Source of the DNA: Heliocidaris erythrogramma
Taxonomy: Eukaryota; Echinodermata; Echinoidea; Camarodonta; Echinometridae
Length of the DNA: 64,000 nt
Assembly (NCBI GenBank): GCA_025617745.1
Contig: CM046855.1
Coordinates: 47,471,813-47,535,812, forward strand
Direction: 5' to 3'
A program made the position numbers and the translations under genes. This document shows, piece after piece, positions 63,892 to 64,000 of this stretch. Position 1 is the first letter of the stretch, and each line of letters starts with the position of its first letter. Under the pieces are notes generated by a model that did not search any database, had not been told where the DNA came from, and saw only the letters and a list, made by a program, of their open reading frames with translations.

Positions 63892-64000
63892 GTAAGTCTA
63901 ATACCTCAGTACCGTCAAGGTGAACCATTAATTATCCACAAAGTCTTGGCCATTCAAGGTTGTTTAATTTTTTTTTTTGGTCTGTGGTCTGTCTGCCGTC

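Overview
This is a 64 kb piece of animal nuclear genome carrying two intron-rich genes, both on the + strand and read left to right. Intron-exon structure, GT-AG splice sites, many short inverted-repeat transposons, tRNA-derived SINEs and very frequent ATGTACATGT-type motifs suggest a marine invertebrate deuterostome. My best guess is an echinoderm such as a sea urchin. That guess rests on general pattern memory, not on a search.

Gene 1 (about 682-22043) is a complete GTPBP2-type translational GTPase. I can trace 12 coding exons whose phases all match; together they give 566 residues plus a stop. Its introns hold several repeat systems. Intron 2 has two tandem arrays: one of about 276 bp units, and one of about 155 bp units in which each unit carries a nuclear-receptor DR1-like site. 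Exon 3 is partly triplicated. Intron 6 holds a 1.4 kb inverted-repeat transposon and intron 10 a 2.5 kb piggyBac-like element. A near-perfect 378 bp palindrome lies 0.56 kb after the stop codon.

The intergenic stretch (22044-29860) holds foldback elements, a SINE, a 1.0 kb Tc1/mariner-like element and a perfect-arm palindrome, with no gene I can support.

Gene 2 (29861 to beyond the right edge) is the N-terminal 1387 codons, in 25 exons, of a USP34-type giant deubiquitinase. The catalytic peptidase domain lies outside the window. Its 12.7 kb first intron is a transposon graveyard: a 1.3 kb foldback element, a second copy of the intron 6 transposon, and a stack of nested elements (33806-38782) with TTAA target sites and two broken THAP-domain genes. 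A possible antisense coding exon lies near the start of this intron.

Recurring themes are partial tandem duplications that include splice sites (GTPBP2 exon 3, GTPBP2 exon 5 acceptor, USP34 exon 7 acceptor) and palindromic elements placed close to exons. No RNA gene, CRISPR array or viral sequence was found. The tRNA-like sequences are SINE heads.
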